Positions 1 to 10,165 of a stretch of DNA of 64,000 bases are shown here, piece after piece (within the stretch, counting starts at the first letter, position 1; every line of letters begins with the position of its first letter). A model generated the notes under the pieces. It did not search any database and was not told the origin of the DNA. It saw only the letters and a program-made list of their open reading frames with translations. A program made the position numbers and the translations under genes. Origin of the DNA: Aggregatilineales bacterium (GTDB lineage Bacteria; Chloroflexota; Anaerolineae; Aggregatilineales; Ch27); the NCBI GenBank assembly GCA_029976025.1, contig JARKNX010000021.1, forward strand, positions 42,597-106,596, in the 5' to 3' direction.

Positions 1-1176
1 CTGATCGGGCTGGCGCTGTACGCGGCAGCGGTTATCCGCTGGTGGCGGGCCGGGGGAAATGCGCAGATTGGCCGCGCTGCTCCCCGGGATGCGCTGGGAG
101 TCGTCCTGCTCATCCTGCCTTACTGGTTGACCTGGTTCTGGTCCTATTCCTACCACCCCCGGCTGGCCTTTGCCATCGTGCCCCTGCAGATCCTCCTGAT
201 CGCCGCCCTGGCCCTCAAGGCTGCCGGAGCCGCTGGCGGCCGTCTGTGCCTTGTGCCGCGCGGGCGGCAGCGGCTGGCGGCGGCGCTGCTCGTCCTGCTG
301 GCCCTGCCTGGCCTGTGGATCACTCTGGAGGACACCGTCCCCCACCTCATCGCCGGCGATCTGCCCGACGACGATGCCAAACAGCTCGCCTCCAATTACG
401 CGCTGGCGCGCACCGTATTTCTGTTGCGGAGGGAGATCGACGCCAGCGACCGCCCGGTGCGCATCGTCGCGCCGGGGGACCTGCGACTGCCCTTCTTCTT
501 CCCCGATCTGCCCGTTACCACCGATCCGGTCACCGATCTGGCCGTCCTCGATGAGGGCGTGACGCACTTCATTGACGGCTTCGAGGCCGGCCTGGCCTAC
601 GACGCAATCGGGCAGGGCGTGAATCCGGCCCGCGGCGCGATGGGCCTGTCCTGGCTGGCTGAGCCGCTGGCCCACGAATGGGACGGCGACTTTTACTACG
701 ATGTCTACCGGATTGACACGTCCCGCCGCCACCAGCCGCAGACCTTCAACGGCTATCTGGAGGATCGGGTCCTGTACCCCTTCGCTGAGGTGCTCGGCTA
801 CAGCATGACCGGCCTCGACTTCTGGCCGGGCCGGCGCATCATCCTCAATATTGTGTTTCATGTGCTGGAAGAAACCGACCGGGATTACACGATCTACCTG
901 CATGTGATGGAAGGCGACCGGCTTGTGGCGACCTGGGATCATGTGCCCGGCAACGCCCGCTACCCGACCTCGCTCTGGCAGGCGGGAGAGTACATCGAAG
1001 ACCGGGCCTGGGTGGAGCTTGGCGACGATGTGTCGCCCGGCACCTACCGCGTGGAGATGGGTTTTTACGACCTGGCGACCGGAGAGCGCGTGCCCGCCCG
1101 CGTCGGAAGTCGCACTGCCGACGGCTTCTTGCTGGTGCCCGTCATTAACAAACTGGTCAGCCCGCCGGCCCAGTAA
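1..1176 (+). CDS. C-terminal part of a membrane protein, possibly glycosyltransferase-39/ArnT-like (truncated by window start)
   Basis: Frame is open from base 1 to the stop at 1174-1176; hydrophobic helices (LLILPYWLTWFWSYSYHPRLAFAIVPLQILL) then a soluble C-terminal domain. Confidence 0.6.
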   Translation: MIGLALYAAAVIRWWRAGGNAQIGRAAPRDALGVVLLILPYWLTWFWSYSYHPRLAFAIVPLQILLIAALALKAAGAAGGRLCLVPRGRQRLAAALLVLLALPGLWITLEDTVPHLIAGDLPDDDAKQLASNYALARTVFLLRREIDASDRPVRIVAPGDLRLPFFFPDLPVTTDPVTDLAVLDEGVTHFIDGFEAGLAYDAIGQGVNPARGAMGLSWLAEPLAHEWDGDFYYDVYRIDTSRRHQPQTFNGYLEDRVLYPFAEVLGYSMTGLDFWPGRRIILNIVFHVLEETDRDYTIYLHVMEGDRLVATWDHVPGNARYPTSLWQAGEYIEDRAWVELGDDVSPGTYRVEMGFYDLATGERVPARVGSRTADGFLLVPVINKLVSPPAQ

Positions 1177-1242
1177 AAATTACCCGAATAAATAAGATGC
1201 GCTTCCTGTTCAATCTGCCTATAATCATCAGTCAGATGGACG

Positions 1243-3603
1243 TTGTTTCTGCGCCTGCGAATAAGCGGGATATCCGGGATAGCCGTGTCTAACCTTTACG
1301 CGCTCCTCCTGCTGATCAGCGCGGCCGGGCTGGTGTACGTGGCCTGGCAAGTCTCCCGCCAGTTGCCTCAGCCCGGGCAACGGTTCTTCATCCTGTTTCT
1401 GCTGGCGACAGCCTTCTGGATGTTCGGGTACAGTCTCCAGCTTATCGTGCCCGATCAGGAATTCACCTATTTCTGGGCGCGGGCCAAGTGGCTGGGCCGG
1501 CTTTATGTGACGCCGCTGTGGCTGATCTTCGTCATCATCTACACCGGCCCCGACAATGGCTGGCGGCGTCCCCCGTCAAAGTTGCTCCTGGCGGCGCTGC
1601 TCGGCATCCCCATCCTCATTATGATCCTGATCTGGACTACGGGCGCCCACGGCTTCTTCTGGACCCAGCGCCAGCTTCAGGCTGAGTCGGGCTTTTTGCG
1701 GTTCATGATCGGCGAAGGGCCGCTGGTAGTCCCTTATATCCTTTACGCGACTGCGCTCCGGCTGGTGACGCTGGTTATTCTCGTCCACACCCTGCGCGAT
1801 ATCCATCTGCAACGCCGCTACCAGAATACTGTGCTGGCGCTGGGGACGGTCTTCACCCTGCTGATCAGCGCGATGGATATCTCAAACGTGCTTATACCGC
1901 AGATAAGCATCCAACTGGCCCCGGCGGCCTCCGGAATGGCGGCTTTCCTCTTTTACTGGGTGATATATCCCGGCCGCCTGCTGGACATAACCCCGTTCAC
2001 GCGCAGCGAAATTGTCGAGAGCATGAGCGACGGCGTGATCATCTTCGACGCGGCGAACCGCATCATCGACTTCAACCCGGCGGCGGAACGGCTGACCGGC
2101 CTGGTGGCCGCTGCTGTGGTTGGCCAGCCCGGCGAGACGGCGCTGAGCGCCCTGCCAGAAGCCGCTGTGCCTTACACGGGCGCCCGCCGCGCCCATGCCG
2201 AAGTCCCTTTCCAGCGCGGCAATCAGCGCCTGGCCCTCGATCTCACCCTGATCCCGCTGACCGACCGCTTTGGGAGTACTTCCGGGCGGATGGTCATGAT
2301 CCGCGACGTGACCGGCGAGAAGCAGTCGGCGGCGGTCCTGCGGCAGGCACTGGTGCGCTCCCATGTCCTGTATCAGGCCAGCACGTCGCTGATTGCCTTT
2401 GAGAATCTCTCGGCCCTGCTGCGTAACGTGGTCTACGCTGTCGTGGATGCTTTATCGGCCTACTGGGTGTGTGTGATCGGCTTCGGCCCCGGCGAGGAGC
2501 AGGTCATTACCCACATGGTCAACGGCGGCCCGGGAGCCGGCGAGGTCTCCCTGCCGACGGATGAGATGCTGCTTTCCGGCCTGGTTGGCCAGGCGCTGGA
2601 AACGATGGAGCCGGTCTTTTCGCCGCGCACTATGCTCCGTGATCCACGACAGGGGGCGGTGACAGCCAAATGGCGCGAGGATAACGGCCTCGGCCCGATC
2701 ATCGTCGTCCCCCTGCGTTACCGGGACCGGACCTTCGGGGCGATGCTGGCGGCGAACCGCCTCGACGACGCCGACTTCAGCCACCAGGATGTCGAGCTTA
2801 TGATTGTCCTGGCCAGCCAGGCCTCTGTCGCCATCGGCAACGCCCGCCTGCTGGAGACGGTGCAGCAGTATGCCGCCGAGCTGGAGGAGCGCAACCGCGA
2901 GCTGGATGCCTACAGCCATACGGTCGCCCATGATCTGAAGAAGCCGCTGACGTATATGCTCGGCTACGGCGATCTGCTCAACGAGGACGAGCGGCTGCCG
3001 GCTGATGCGCGCCTCTACGCCGCCCAGATCAGCCAGGCTGCTCACAAGATGAACAATATGGTCGAGAACCTGCTGCTCCTGGCCCGGCTCCGCCAATCGG
3101 AGACCGTGCTGGAGCCGGTCCCGCTGGGACCTGTGGTGCAGGCGGCGGTGGAGCGCTTCGCCGACGATCTGGCTGAGCGGGGAGTCCGGCTGGAAATTGA
3201 GCCGGAGATGCCGTCCGTGCTTGGCAATGCCGGCTGGCTGGAGGAGGTCTACGCCAACCTGCTCAGCAATGCTATCAAGTACATCGGGCGGGATAACCCG
3301 GATCCCTGGGTGGCGATTCGCGCCCGCCAGATCGGGGAGGAAGTGTACTGTGAAGTGTGCGATAATGGGCGGGGGATTGCGCCGGAAGACCAGAAGAAGC
3401 TGTTCAAGCTGTTCTCGCGCTTTCATGTCGATCAGGCGGCGGGATATGGCCTGGGGCTTTCCATCGTCATGCGCATCATCACCAAGCTGAACGGCCTGAT
3501 CGGTGTGGAGAGCGCGCCGGGGCAGGGCAGTACCTTCTGGTTCACGCTGCCGGCGGCGCCTCCTCCGGCGGAGCCAGCCGCTAATTCCGGGCTGGCGGAA
3601 TAA
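1243..3603 (+). CDS. Membrane sensor histidine kinase (7TM N-terminal region, PAS, GAF, HisKA, HATPase_c)
   Basis: Multiple N-terminal TM helices; PAS-like IVESMSDGVIIFDAANRIIDFNPAAERLTG; HisKA YSHTVAHDLKKPLTYM; N-box NLLSNAIKY; G-boxes DNGRGIAPEDQ, GLGLSIV. Start codon uncertain. Confidence 0.88.
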   Translation: MFLRLRISGISGIAVSNLYALLLLISAAGLVYVAWQVSRQLPQPGQRFFILFLLATAFWMFGYSLQLIVPDQEFTYFWARAKWLGRLYVTPLWLIFVIIYTGPDNGWRRPPSKLLLAALLGIPILIMILIWTTGAHGFFWTQRQLQAESGFLRFMIGEGPLVVPYILYATALRLVTLVILVHTLRDIHLQRRYQNTVLALGTVFTLLISAMDISNVLIPQISIQLAPAASGMAAFLFYWVIYPGRLLDITPFTRSEIVESMSDGVIIFDAANRIIDFNPAAERLTGLVAAAVVGQPGETALSALPEAAVPYTGARRAHAEVPFQRGNQRLALDLTLIPLTDRFGSTSGRMVMIRDVTGEKQSAAVLRQALVRSHVLYQASTSLIAFENLSALLRNVVYAVVDALSAYWVCVIGFGPGEEQVITHMVNGGPGAGEVSLPTDEMLLSGLVGQALETMEPVFSPRTMLRDPRQGAVTAKWREDNGLGPIIVVPLRYRDRTFGAMLAANRLDDADFSHQDVELMIVLASQASVAIGNARLLETVQQYAAELEERNRELDAYSHTVAHDLKKPLTYMLGYGDLLNEDERLPADARLYAAQISQAAHKMNNMVENLLLLARLRQSETVLEPVPLGPVVQAAVERFADDLAERGVRLEIEPEMPSVLGNAGWLEEVYANLLSNAIKYIGRDNPDPWVAIRARQIGEEVYCEVCDNGRGIAPEDQKKLFKLFSRFHVDQAAGYGLGLSIVMRIITKLNGLIGVESAPGQGSTFWFTLPAAPPPAEPAANSGLAE

Positions 3604-3903
3604 ATAGACTTACCCCGTACGATTTGTTACAATAGGCGGGGGCTGGCCGGCAGCTCTGGCTGTCGGGGGCGAAAAATCGGGGACCGTGGGGACGCCAGAA
3701 TCGCCCGCGTCCTGGCGGTTCAAGTGCTGTTTGCCGCTGAAGCGCCCTGCGATCGCGAACAGGCCGGACAAGTATGTTGACCGGGGGGCGAAACCGGCGC
3801 ATAATCCGTGTTTATCCCCCGCCATCGGCCGGTTGTAGCGGCCTGGCGTCACCCGCTGTACTCTGACTGGATGGCAACCATTCGGGAAGCAAAAGGCGAA
3901 CGA

Positions 3904-6507
3904 ATGACTGAAAACACAGTAACCCTGCACATTGATGGAACCCCCTACCAGATGCCGGAAGGCATGAACCTGGTGGACGCGGCGCGCATCTATGCCGGCA
4001 TTGAGATTCCGATTTTCTGCTACCATCCCAAGATGGAGCCGGTCGGCATGTGCCGGATGTGCCTGGTGGATATCGGGTTTGAGGCGCGCGACCGGGCTAC
4101 CGGCGAGCCTGTGCTGAATCCCGACGGCACGCCGCAGGTGCGCTGGGGGCGCAAGCTGGAGACGGGCTGCACCACCCGCGTCACCGCCGGGATGCACATC
4201 CGCACTAAAACTCAGGCTGTCACCAAGGCCCGCAAGGACATACTGGAATTCCTGCTCAGCAGCCACCCGCTGGATTGTCCGATCTGCGACAAGGGCGGCG
4301 AGTGCCCGCTGCAGGACCTGACCATGCGCCACGGGCCGGGCACCAGCCGGATGGCCTTTGACGAAAAGAAGAGGCTGGGCAAGCACCTGCCGCTGGGCGA
4401 TCTGATCGTCCTGGATTGCGAGCGGTGTATCCAGTGTGCCCGCTGCATCCGCTTTCAGGCGGAGGTCGTCGGCGACGATGTGCTGGCCTTCCACGAACGG
4501 GCCCGCTCCCTGCAGATCATCAGCATCAGCGATCCGCCGTTTGATACGTATTTCGGCGGCAACACAGCCGATGTCTGCCCGGTCGGGGCGCTGACCACGG
4601 TCGATTTCCGCTTCGGCGCCCGCCCGTGGGAGATGGAGAATATCCCCAGCATCTCGCCGCACGGCCCGGTTGGCGAGAATATCGCCCTCGGCGTCCGGCT
4701 GGACCGCGATTCTGGCGGCGTCAAGCGCGTCAAGCGCGTCCTGCCGCGCCAGAACGAAGAAGTCAACGAAATCTGGATTTCGGATAAGACCCGCTTCGGG
4801 CATCATTTCACGCTCAGCCCCGACCGCTTGCAAACGCCGCTGCTCCGCAAGCGCGGCGAGCTGGTCGAAGCGTCGTGGTCGGACGCGATCAAGGCGGCCG
4901 CCAAAGCGGTCAAAGAGGCCGGCAACCGCGTCGGCATCATCGCCGGGCCGATGATGACTAACGAGGACCTGTATATGCTGCGCGGGCTGGCCGGGCACGT
5001 GGGCAGCCGCAAGCTCGGCGTCTGGCCGCCCAACCTGGGCGACCCCGATCCGGTCGCCGAAGTCGGCATCGCCGCCGGCTCGCGCCTGACCGCGCTGGGC
5101 AAAGGCGACGCCGTGCTCGTGATCGCCTCCGATCTGGAGGAAGAAGCGCCGATCTGGTTCCTGCAAGCCAAGCAGGCCGCCGATCGGGGCGCGCACCTGG
5201 TGGTCGCCAATATGCGCACCACCAAGCTGGATCGCTACGCCGGGCACGTGATCGCCTACGACTTCAACGAGGGCGTGGATGTCCTCAACGGCCTGACGGC
5301 GGCGGCGATCAGCCATCGCTGGACGAACAGGAGCGCGCTGGAGCGTGTCAACGGATATGACGAGTTAACCGCGGCCCTCAAGGGCACGCGCCAGCCTTAC
5401 AAAGAAGCCGCCGAAGCCATGGCGAAGGCCCGCAACCTGGTGGTCTTCGTCGGCGACGATGGCCTGGACCCGGAGGGGCATACTGCGTTGCTGCGGGCGG
5501 CGGCCAACTTCCTGATCATCACCGGGCACGCCGGGCAGCTCAATAACGGCCTGGTCCCCGTCTGGCCAGGAGCCAACACGCAGGGCGCCTTCGATCTGGG
5601 CTTCAGCAGCGAAAACACCCGCGCCATGCTCAAGAACCCGCCGGAAGTGTTGATTCTGGCCGGCGCGCCGGCGGCCGCCGATCCGGCCTATGCCGCGCTG
5701 CTGGATCGCGTGGAGACCGTGATCAGCCTGACGATGTTCCACAATGCCGCCGCCGGGGCGGACGCCCCGACGACCGCCGTCGTCCTGCCCATCCAGAGCT
5801 TCGCCGAGCGCGATGGCACGTTCACCAGCGCCATGCGCCGCGTGCAGCGCTTCTATACTGCGCACGGCCCGGCGGGCCAGAGCCTGCCGGCCTGGGAAGC
5901 AGTCGGCCTGATCGGCGAGAGGCTGGGTATGCCCCGGCCGCCGCGCAGCAGCGCCCTGGTCATGCAGGCCCTGACCGAAGAAGTGCGCCTGTACAGCGAG
6001 ATGACCTACCCGGCCCTGGCGCGGGTCGCCGAGCAGTTCCCGCCAATCGGGGCATCGCCGGATTTCTACGGCGGCGCGACGCGGTCTGCGGCGGGCGGCA
6101 CCGGCATCGCCTGGCCGAGCCGGGCGGAGGGCAGGGGCAAGCTGACCGTCAAAGCCGTTCGCGCGCCGGAAGGCGTCAAGCCCGGCCCCGGCGAGCTGGT
6201 GATCTCCCCGGTGCGCCGCCTGTACGATCGCACGCCGGAGTTTTACACCGCCACCCTGATGCATGGGCGCATCCCGGAGCCGTTCGCCGCGGTCAACACG
6301 GCGGACGCCAGCCGGCTGGGGATCGCCAATGGCGATTCGGTAGTCGTGCATGTGGCGGGCGCGGCTGTGCATGTCACGGCTGTGGTGGACAGCTACGCGC
6401 CGGAAGGCGTGGTGCTGCTGCCGCTCTACCTGAGCAGTGAGCCGATGCCGCTGGTTCCGCTGGCGGGCACGGTGGAGAAGATCACAGAGCCGGTCCCCGC
6501 TGATTAA
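3904..6507 (+). CDS. nuoG: NADH-quinone oxidoreductase subunit G
   Basis: 2Fe-2S cysteine motifs (CYHPKMEPVGMCRMC), CPICDKGGECPLQD, 4Fe-4S CERCIQCARCIRF, then molybdopterin-oxidoreductase-like domain; nuoH follows. Confidence 0.93.
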   Translation: MTENTVTLHIDGTPYQMPEGMNLVDAARIYAGIEIPIFCYHPKMEPVGMCRMCLVDIGFEARDRATGEPVLNPDGTPQVRWGRKLETGCTTRVTAGMHIRTKTQAVTKARKDILEFLLSSHPLDCPICDKGGECPLQDLTMRHGPGTSRMAFDEKKRLGKHLPLGDLIVLDCERCIQCARCIRFQAEVVGDDVLAFHERARSLQIISISDPPFDTYFGGNTADVCPVGALTTVDFRFGARPWEMENIPSISPHGPVGENIALGVRLDRDSGGVKRVKRVLPRQNEEVNEIWISDKTRFGHHFTLSPDRLQTPLLRKRGELVEASWSDAIKAAAKAVKEAGNRVGIIAGPMMTNEDLYMLRGLAGHVGSRKLGVWPPNLGDPDPVAEVGIAAGSRLTALGKGDAVLVIASDLEEEAPIWFLQAKQAADRGAHLVVANMRTTKLDRYAGHVIAYDFNEGVDVLNGLTAAAISHRWTNRSALERVNGYDELTAALKGTRQPYKEAAEAMAKARNLVVFVGDDGLDPEGHTALLRAAANFLIITGHAGQLNNGLVPVWPGANTQGAFDLGFSSENTRAMLKNPPEVLILAGAPAAADPAYAALLDRVETVISLTMFHNAAAGADAPTTAVVLPIQSFAERDGTFTSAMRRVQRFYTAHGPAGQSLPAWEAVGLIGERLGMPRPPRSSALVMQALTEEVRLYSEMTYPALARVAEQFPPIGASPDFYGGATRSAAGGTGIAWPSRAEGRGKLTVKAVRAPEGVKPGPGELVISPVRRLYDRTPEFYTATLMHGRIPEPFAAVNTADASRLGIANGDSVVVHVAGAAVHVTAVVDSYAPEGVVLLPLYLSSEPMPLVPLAGTVEKITEPVPAD

Positions 6508-6577
6508 GGGCTGTGCGCGCCCGGGGCGGGTTTGCCGGCCGGTACGACCGCCGGCAGTTTGAAGAAGGAAGAGCCGC

Positions 6578-7990
6578 ATGATCGATCCCAGTCTGATTGT
6601 CTCCTGCTCGGCCAGCACGGCGTGCAGCCTGGCCCATGCCATCATCATGAGCGTGCTGATCTTTGCCACGCTGATGGGCGGCTTCGCCTACACGACCTGG
6701 CTGGAACGACGGCTGGTCTCCCGCTTCCAGCACCGGGTTGGGCCGAACCGGGTCGGGCCGGCTGGCCTGCTCCAGCCCGTTGCCGATGGCATCAAGCTAA
6801 TCTTCAAAGAAGACTTCATCCCGGCGGAGGCGGATAAAGCCATCTACCTGCTGGCCCCGATTCTCAAGGCGGTCCCGGCCCTGATTGTGCTGGCCGTGGT
6901 GCCGCTCGGCCCGCCGATCCTGATCCCGTGGTTTGACGGCCTGTGGTATCAGGTGCCGCTGGGCATCGCCGATGTCAATGTCGGCGTGCTGTGGCTGCTG
7001 GCGATCACCAGCATCGGCACTTACGGCGTCGTGCTGGCCGGCTGGTCCAGCGGCAACAAGTACTCCATGCTCGGCGGCCTGCGTTCCAGCGCCCAGATGA
7101 TCAGCTATGAGCTGAGCATGGGCCTCTCTATGCTGGTCCCGGTCATGATTGTCGGCAGCCTCTCCATTGCCGATATCATCAACGGGCAAACGGCGCCGCC
7201 AATTGTCGGCTGGTATCTCTGGCAGAATCCGCTGGCGGCGGCAGTACTGATGATCGCCATGCTGGCGGAGGTCAACCGCTCGCCCTTCGATATGCCGGAA
7301 GCGGAGTCGGAGCTGGTCGGCGGCTACCACACTGAGTACAGCGGCATGAAGTTCGCCCTGTTCTTCGCGGCGGAATACATCGGCATGATCGCCATCAGCG
7401 CTATTGCCGCCTCGATGTTCTTCGGCGGTTATCACTGGCCGCTCCCGGCCACGTGGGCGCCGATCTTCGGGCCGGTCAATATGTTCATCAAAATCGTGCT
7501 GTTCCTCAGCGGCATGGTCTGGATACGGGCCACATTGCCCCGTATCCGCTATGACCGCCTGATGGCCTTCGGCTGGAAGGTGATGTTCCCGCTGGCGCTG
7601 CTGGCGCTGGCCTGGACGGCTGTCGTCCTGGTGGTGGCCGACATGGCGGAAGATCCGCTGGTCTACCAGCTCGTGGCCGGGCTGGTGATGGGCGTGGTCG
7701 CCCTGTTCCTGCTCATCTGGACGTGGCGGCGCAGCCAGCGCAGCGCCGCGCCCCTGGATGTCACCGATTCGCGCAACAGCGTCGGCTGGGCGATCGTGCA
7801 TGCCATTGGCGCGATTGTGGCGGCGCCCTTCGCCGTCTATGACTGGCTGATGGCGCACCGGGGCGGATTCTCGGGCCTGTGGGATGTCACCCGCCGGGAA
7901 GAAGCCGCGCGCCGCGCGGCCCGGGCCGCGGCCGCCGCCGCAGCAGCCGCTGAAGCAGAAGCACCGACGGATACAGATAACGCGGAGTGA
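6578..7990 (+). CDS. nuoH: NADH-quinone oxidoreductase subunit H with an alanine-rich C-terminal extension
   Basis: NuoH signatures ERRLVSRFQHRVGPNRVGPAGLLQPVADGIKL and EVNRSPFDMPEAESELVGGYHTEYSGMKFALFF. Confidence 0.95.
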   Translation: MIDPSLIVSCSASTACSLAHAIIMSVLIFATLMGGFAYTTWLERRLVSRFQHRVGPNRVGPAGLLQPVADGIKLIFKEDFIPAEADKAIYLLAPILKAVPALIVLAVVPLGPPILIPWFDGLWYQVPLGIADVNVGVLWLLAITSIGTYGVVLAGWSSGNKYSMLGGLRSSAQMISYELSMGLSMLVPVMIVGSLSIADIINGQTAPPIVGWYLWQNPLAAAVLMIAMLAEVNRSPFDMPEAESELVGGYHTEYSGMKFALFFAAEYIGMIAISAIAASMFFGGYHWPLPATWAPIFGPVNMFIKIVLFLSGMVWIRATLPRIRYDRLMAFGWKVMFPLALLALAWTAVVLVVADMAEDPLVYQLVAGLVMGVVALFLLIWTWRRSQRSAAPLDVTDSRNSVGWAIVHAIGAIVAAPFAVYDWLMAHRGGFSGLWDVTRREEAARRAARAAAAAAAAAEAEAPTDTDNAE

Positions 7991-8044
7991 TTATAAAAGC
8001 GACCGGTACGCGGGGGGAAGAGTCTCACTGAGAGGGAGTAACCT

Positions 8045-8539
8045 GTGAACCTGATACGCGGATTTGTGACAACTTTCAAATACCTGTTCCGCGAGCCGGT
8101 AACCTACCAGTATCCGGAGCAGGAACGCCCCTTCCGGGAGCGTTATAAGGGCCGTCACGCCCTCAAGCGTTACGACAACGGCCTGGAGAAGTGCATTGGC
8201 TGCGCGCTGTGCGCGGCGGCCTGCCCGGCGGACGCTATCTGGGTAGAAGCGGCGGAAAATACGGACGAAGTACGCTACAGCCCCGGCGAGCGTTACGCCA
8301 AGACATACGAGATCAACATGCTGCGCTGCATCTTTTGTGGCTATTGTGAGGACGCCTGCCCGACTGAAGCGATTGTGCTGGAGCATGAGCACCGGCTGAG
8401 CTTCACCGACCGCCGGGACGCTATCTACACCAAGGCCGACCTGCTCGACCCCCCGTCGGACGGGGTTCCCGATACGCCGCAGCGTGTCCCTCCGGGGAGC
8501 TTTGACCGCTCCATCCCGGATATGCAAAACCCGCTTTAG
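8045..8539 (+). CDS. nuoI: NADH-quinone oxidoreductase subunit I (GTG start)
   Basis: Two 4Fe-4S motifs CIGCALCAAACPADAI and CIFCGYCEDACPTEAI; follows nuoH. Confidence 0.93.
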   Translation: MNLIRGFVTTFKYLFREPVTYQYPEQERPFRERYKGRHALKRYDNGLEKCIGCALCAAACPADAIWVEAAENTDEVRYSPGERYAKTYEINMLRCIFCGYCEDACPTEAIVLEHEHRLSFTDRRDAIYTKADLLDPPSDGVPDTPQRVPPGSFDRSIPDMQNPL

Positions 8540-8686
8540 GGTGTCCCAGCCGGTGCAAGCCTTTGCCGCTCCCGGCTGATTTTTTGCCTGCCCGAAACGG
8601 CACATGTCCCCTGATATTGCGCCGGGGACTCTCTATGCTGTTCGGGCTTTCGCTTAGTGACAAGAAGGAGGTTTCATAAACCCGAG

Positions 8687-9796
8687 ATGCGCGTTGCGGT
8701 TCTGGCGAACCTTAAGCAGAACGCTCCGACCTGGGAAGGCATGTCGCCGGACCAGTGGGATGATCTTGACAGTCCTAAAACGGTCAACGCCCTCATCGCC
8801 GCTATTAAGTCGCGCGGGCACCAGGCTGAATTCCTGGAAGCCAACATCCGTCCGCCGCACAACCTGATCCAGCGCCTGGAGGAGTACAACCCTGATATCT
8901 GCTTCAATATCGCCGAGAGCCACTTTGGCGACGGGCGAGAAGCGCAGGTCCCGGCGATACTGGAAATGCTGGAGATTCCTTACACTGGCAGTAAGGTGTT
9001 AACTCTGGCGTTGGCCCTGGATAAGCCAATGACCAAGCGCATCCTGTGGTATCACGGGCTGCCCACGCCTGAGTTTCAGGTGTTCGATCGGCCCGACGAA
9101 GCAATTGAGGAAGATCTGCTGGACGAGGCCCAAAAAGAGCTGCGCTTTCCGTTGTTCGTCAAACCCAGCCGCGAAGGCACCAGCATGGGCGTCAGCTCAG
9201 AGAGCATCGTCTATACTGTTGATCAGCTTTATACTCAGGTGAGGCGCCAGCTTAAGCTGTACAAGCAGCCGATTCTGGTGGAACACTTCATCGAGGGGCG
9301 CGAACTGACGGTCGGCATGGTCGGCAATATCGCTGAGCCGGTCGCCCGTCGTATCAGCGATCACGCCATGCGTACCGCCCTCCCTGACGGGCTGAACTTC
9401 TTCCCGATCATGGAGATCAATACCGCCGCCTACCGGGAATCGGAGGCCGGCCTTTACACCAACCGCATGAAGGTGGAGCTGGCTGAGGATTACTACTACC
9501 TGTGCCCGGCGCCTGTTGGAGAGGACCTGGCCTTTGAGCTTAAGGCGCTGGCCGGAGCGGTGTTCCGCGTGATCGGCTGCAAAGATGTCGCCCGCGTGGA
9601 CTTCCGGCTGGATCAGGCGAACAACGATAAGCCGTATATTCTGGAAGTGAATACGCTGCCCGGTCTGAACCCGGGGTACAGCGATCTGTGCATTCAGGCT
9701 CACGCCGCCGGCTGGACTTACGAGGACCTGGTCAATACCATCCTCGACCTGGCTGTAGAGCGCCAGGCCCGCCCCGGCGTATACGCGCAGGGATAG
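8687..9796 (+). CDS. D-alanine--D-alanine ligase family ATP-grasp protein
   Basis: ATP-grasp motifs (FPLFVKPSREGTSMGVS, ILVEHFIEGRELTVG, ILEVNTLPGLNPGYS); AAGGAGG lies upstream of the ATG at 8687. Confidence 0.82.
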   Translation: MRVAVLANLKQNAPTWEGMSPDQWDDLDSPKTVNALIAAIKSRGHQAEFLEANIRPPHNLIQRLEEYNPDICFNIAESHFGDGREAQVPAILEMLEIPYTGSKVLTLALALDKPMTKRILWYHGLPTPEFQVFDRPDEAIEEDLLDEAQKELRFPLFVKPSREGTSMGVSSESIVYTVDQLYTQVRRQLKLYKQPILVEHFIEGRELTVGMVGNIAEPVARRISDHAMRTALPDGLNFFPIMEINTAAYRESEAGLYTNRMKVELAEDYYYLCPAPVGEDLAFELKALAGAVFRVIGCKDVARVDFRLDQANNDKPYILEVNTLPGLNPGYSDLCIQAHAAGWTYEDLVNTILDLAVERQARPGVYAQG

Positions 9797-10165
9797 CGAT
9801 GTTGAAATCAGAACGGATCGGGGGCCTAAATGATGCAGGTCCCCGGCCCTTCTGTTACAATACAGGCAATACCCCCTGGCGGACGGCCTGCCGGGGGGAA
9901 AGAAAGAACGGGGGGCCGCCAGCAGTCCGGGCGGGCGTAGGGGAAGAGACAGGCTTCTGACTCGCCCGCCAGCCCGGTGAGGGCGGTGACCGGGGGGCAC
10001 AGCGCCGCATTTTCGCCCGTATAAACCGGGAAAAACCCTGACATTCGTTGTATCATGGCGGCCTGGCGATTTTTGCCCTGGCGAATACGCCATCTGGAAT
10101 TGGACTATTTGGGTCATTTGCGCTAAACTGCACAAGCGCAACTATTTCTGGACAGGACAACGCCT

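Noticed and set aside
3610-5316. Minus-strand ORF (568 aa) opposite nuoG
   Set aside because: Antisense shadow ORF; no recognisable domain.
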